A stretch of 64,000 nt of DNA. Origin: Dugong dugon (lineage: Eukaryota; Chordata; Mammalia; Sirenia; Dugongidae). Positions 55,991-64,000 of the stretch are shown piece after piece (the first letter of the stretch is position 1; each line of letters starts with the position of its first letter). The notes below the pieces were generated by a model that saw only the letters and a program-made list of their open reading frames with translations, was not told where the DNA came from and made no database searches. Where the stretch lies: assembly GCA_030035585.1 (NCBI GenBank), contig CM057481.1, forward strand, positions 4,427,128 through 4,491,127, written 5' to 3'. A program made the position numbers and the translations under genes.

Positions 55991-56372
55991 ATATGTAGTG
56001 CTCAAACAGGTGAACTAAAGCTGTTTAAGGTTGTGACCCAAAACTTCCTGACAATTGTTTTAGAAATAAAACAGAAGAGAGAGGGAGTGGGAAGTTTAAA
56101 GATGAAAAGATCAGAGGGGGGTTATCTGCTTTCAAAGGGATGGTGATCCTTAAAAACCAAGTTAAAATCCAGTAAACATCCCCAGCTCTAACAGGTATCC
56201 TTGTTCAAGATGAAGCCTGAGCCCTCCTGCAACTGGCTACTTATAGAACGCTCAGTCCTTTCTGTCTCCAGAACTTTTAGAGGCTTGATTATCTGTGAGG
56301 TATAAAATCTTATGAACCTATTTTCTGATAGGTCTTCTTACACTAAAACAGCTAAAGTCCACTGTCTTTTCA

Positions 56373-56378
56373 TTTATT
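56373..56378 (-). terminator. C3orf14: Possible C3orf14 polyadenylation signal
   Basis: AATAAA on the reverse strand, about 425 bases after the stop codon at 56804-56806. The sequence between is unique and would be the 3'UTR. Not proven. Confidence 0.4.
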
Positions 56379-56803
56379 AGAAGAAACTATAATCGTAAAC
56401 AACCATCTTGATCTTATGCCTCATCCCAGTGAAGATCCTAGAAAACTTAAAATCAGAACCGACAACCAGTATTCATAGTTTAGATGAGAATAACTATAAA
56501 TGAATGTTTAAGCAACACACACGGCACTCATTTGATTATTTAATTAACAAAGAGCCCACCTTTCAGTATGAGTTAATAATGCGTCCGTGGGTTTGGCAGA
56601 AAGCAAATTCATGATCTTGAAATAGTAGTACGTCTCTCAGTGATAACCTGACACTTTCCAGGAGATTCTCTTATTTTCTTTGTTACTTCAGAGTTAACAG
56701 AGCCATATGGAAGTATTCGATTCCTAAAGTTCCTGAAATAACCTGCATATTCTTTGATATTAAGCTTTACTAAACAGGGTTTTCGAACTAGCATGTGAAG
56801 ATG

Positions 56804-61317
<4,514 letters not shown>

Positions 61318-61495
61318 GCTGCTGTTGTTGGTTGCCGTTGAGTCGATTCCAACGCATGGCAAACCCCATGTCTGCAGAGTAGAACCGCACGCCATAGGGT
61401 TTTCAAGGCTGTGACCTTTCAGAAGCAGATTGCTAGGCCTGTCTTCTGAGGCACCTCTGGGTGGGTTTGAACTGCCAACCCTTCAGTTTACTCAT
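61318..61495 (-). mobile_element. AfroSINE, long type
   Basis: Complement shows TTGCCGTTGAGTCGATTCCA, CATAGGGTTTTCAAGGCTGT, TTTCAGAAGCAGATTGCTAG and GGTGGGTTTGAACTGCCAAC. The tRNA-like head is incomplete at the right. Confidence 0.92.
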
Positions 61496-63231
61496 GATCA
61501 CGAAAGGTAAAATATGAGCACAAAAAGTCGTGCTGAGATGTCTTCTCCTCCCCTCCTCTGCCCCCTCCCTGACAGGTGTCCCCATCCCCTAACCCAACAT
61601 TCTCCATCTCACTTTATATATATGGTGAACTCACCCGTGGCCAAACTTGTTTTAAGCCTTTAATCTTAAAGGCCAATTTCTGAGACAGAAAAAAAATAAG
61701 ATAAAGCATGAGCTACAGAGTCACGGGTACAAGGCACACTTAAGCATTCATTAAGCTTATTCTGTCACTGGGCCTTCAGTGAACTGGAGAAAGTGAGAAA
61801 TGCATGGGGGAAAGAGGAGACACGGGCTGTAAGGCACTGGCCCTCCTGGCTGGCAGCTTGTTGAATGCCCTGCTTACCTGCCAGCTCACCATGAGGGCTC
61901 AGGGCGCTCCTCAGTGGAAGCCTTGTGTCTTTAACCTCTGCAGCACTTTCCCCTTACCCTAGTTGTTTGTCCATCTTCCTCATGAAATGGTGTCAGTTAG
62001 CCCAAAATTGCCTTTCTGGGTAAAGCTAAATTTGGGATGCATGGCAGTTTATATCATAGGAATACTTATAGAAATAAAATCCTACCTTCTTCTTCCAAAT
62101 CCATACCGGTTATGCTTATTCTTTTGAAAAGGCAGATAAGTTTCACTTTACTTACATGAACGGGCAAAGTCGTTCAGCCTGTGTTTTCCAAGTCCACTGT
62201 CCTTCATGCTTTTTAACGACCAAAGCAAAATTTTTGTGAACCTGACTGATTTCTAACTACTCATACTCGTACCCATTCACGCACTAATATGTTGTAGGAT
62301 CTAACAGGGTTACTCTTTCCCTTATTCCTTCTCTTTTAAAAACATTCTTTGACATTCTTGCTAGTTAATTTTTCAAGTGAACTTAGAGAAATTGCATTGA
62401 GTTCTCTGTAAATTCTGTTAGAATTTTATTCAATCTAAAAATAAGTTTATGAAAACTGGGTTAAGACAAATACAAATTTCAGCAAACATTAAGGCATATA
62501 TTTCTGTTTAAATTTTCTTTTAAATCTCCCATTAAAATCCAGTAATGGTCTTTACAGTGATTATGCATGTCCCTTGTTAAATGCATTCTCAAATATTTTA
62601 TCATTTTATTGCTAATATGAATATGATCTCTTATATTTTCCAGCTGTATAGTATACACAGGATTGTATACATAGGATGGCTGTTGATTTCTGTGTTTACT
62701 TTTTATCCATTAATTTTACTCAGCTTATACTAGTTTTAAAACAACATTGGCCTTACTAAGTTACGGAATCATATCGTTAGAAAATGCTAGTGTTATCTCT
62801 TCCTTTCCAAAAACTAAAGCACATTTCTGTTTGGTGTTTATTATTTTGGTCAGAACATGTCAACAAGGTCAGATAATGAATGGTGATAGAGCTCACGCTT
62901 ATTTTGTTACTAACTTTATAGGGAATGCTTCCAAGCCTTAATGGAATCGTTTTTAAAGTACACTCTGTACCTCTTAAGTACATATTCCAGATATAACTCA
63001 GTCTGTTCTTGATAAGGACCGTTAACATTATGGTTTCCTCATCTCTGAATTAAGGGATTAGCCTAGGTCAGTGGTTTCCACACAGTGTTCCTAGAGCCAC
63101 AGCAGGCAGGCAAGGAGAGCCTGAGGGAGTGGAACTTCATACGAAAAAGGTCCACGTTTATCCATTTCACATCTTTGGAAAAAGTTTTTATACTTAAAAA
63201 AGCAGGGGTCAGGGAGTGGGGAGCTTTAGAT
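61496..63231. other. C3orf14 intron, no recognised element
   Basis: Unique AT-rich sequence with no gene. Pieces around 62340-62700 recall old L1 or L2 text but not enough to call. No C3orf14 exon was recognised. Confidence 0.4.
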
Positions 63232-63362
63232 GAGAATCTAATCTAATATTTACCATTAGAATCTAATCTAAATCTTTAGATTAGAACTGAATCTAATCTT
63301 TTAGATCAGAATTAAATGTAATCTAACCTATAGATTAGAATCTAATCTAATCCAATCTAGAT
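63232..63362. repeat. ATCTAA/TTAGAT-rich imperfect satellite
   Basis: About 130 bases built from GAATCTAATCTAA units and their reverse complements (TTTAGATTAGAA), so both orientations alternate and can pair. Repeats are interrupted by short spacers. Confidence 0.9.
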
Positions 63363-63369
63363 GCTTCTT

Positions 63370-64000
63370 ATAGTCTGTTATTGTTGTTAGGAGCCCTCCA
63401 GTCAGTCCAGTCAGTCCAGACTCATAGTAACCCATGCACAGTAGAAGGAAACACTGCCCTGTCCTGCGCCATTGGCCATCCTCACAATCCTTGTTATGCT
63501 TGAGCCCGTTATCAATCCGTTTCCTTGAGGGTCTTCCTCTTTTCAATGACCCTCTACTTTACCGAGCACGATGTCCTTCTCCAGGGACTGATCCTTCCTG
63601 ACAACATGTCCAAAGTATGTGAGACCTAGTCTCGCCATCCTTGCTTCTAAGGAGCATTCTGGTTGTACTTCTGAGGCAGATTTGTTTGTTCTTCTGGCAG
63701 TCCATGGTACATTCAATACTCTTTGCCAACACCATAATTCAAAGGCATCAATTCTTCTTTGGTTTTCCTTATTCATTGTCCAGTTTTCGCATGCATATGA
63801 GGCAACTGAAAACACCATGGCTTGGGTCAGGCGCACCTTACTGTTCAAGGTGACATCTTTGCTTTTTAGCACTTTAAAGAGGTCTCTTGCAGCAGATTTG
63901 CCCAATGCAATGCGTCTTCTGATTTCTTGACTGCTGTTTCCACGGGTGTTGATTGTGGGTCCAAGTAAGATGAAGTCCTTGAAAACTTCAGTATTTTCTC
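63370..64000 (-). pseudogene. RTE (BovB-like) retrotransposon, reverse-transcriptase C-terminus and 3' region
   Basis: The reverse-strand ORF at 63543-63905 encodes the post-polymerase part of an RTE-clade protein: KVRLTQAMVFSVASYACENW, IDAFELWCWQRVLNVPWTAR and YFGHVVRKDQSLEKDIVLGK. The element continues past the right edge. 3' sequence is at 63370-63542. Frame breaks near 63546 show it is inactive. RTE elements of this kind occur in elephants. Confidence 0.88.

Overview
The window is nuclear DNA from a placental mammal, almost certainly an afrotherian and most likely an elephant or close relative. Evidence: about 19 copies of an AfroSINE-type tRNA-derived SINE, an RTE (BovB-like) reverse-transcriptase remnant of the kind found in elephant, L1 copies with an unusual 3'UTR lineage, and older MIR, L2, L1M, hAT and LTR relics. 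Two protein-coding genes can be supported. FEZF2 is complete on the + strand (ATG 15473, stop ending 18249; four coding exons, 461 residues, six C2H2 zinc fingers). The last two coding exons of C3orf14 (also called CEP15) lie on the - strand (59110-59184 and 56804-56926); its 5' exons must lie beyond 64000. FEZF2 and C3orf14 facing each other 3' to 3' across about 38 kb matches the human 3p14.2 order.

Layout. 1-8.5 kb: intergenic, packed with L1, one LTR, MIR and AfroSINE copies. 8.5-28.6 kb: a domain free of lineage-specific SINEs and young L1s around FEZF2, with CpG-rich blocks from about 9.6 to 19.6 kb and several AT-rich homeodomain/SOX/POU motif clusters that look like enhancers, notably at 22.37-22.64 kb where the described Fezf2 E4 enhancer would be expected. 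28.6-52.5 kb: repeat-rich intergenic DNA, including a four-level nest of transposable elements (L2, AfroSINE, 5.5-kb L1, younger L1 3' end) at 45.8-51.7 kb, then three AfroSINEs in a row. 52.5-59.2 kb: mostly unique sequence with the C3orf14 3' exons and a strong CTCF-like motif in its last intron. 59.2-64 kb: C3orf14 intron with AfroSINEs, an ATCTAA-rich tract and the RTE remnant.

FEZF2 is a zinc-finger repressor that specifies subcerebral projection neurons; the surrounding repeat-poor DNA is best read as its control region. C3orf14 encodes a small centrosome-associated protein with no evident functional link. No previously undescribed gene system is demonstrated. The items most worth testing are the candidate enhancers, the 5'UTR upstream ORFs, the mosaic tRNA-Gly/RTE SINE, the MITE-like element and the nested insertions.
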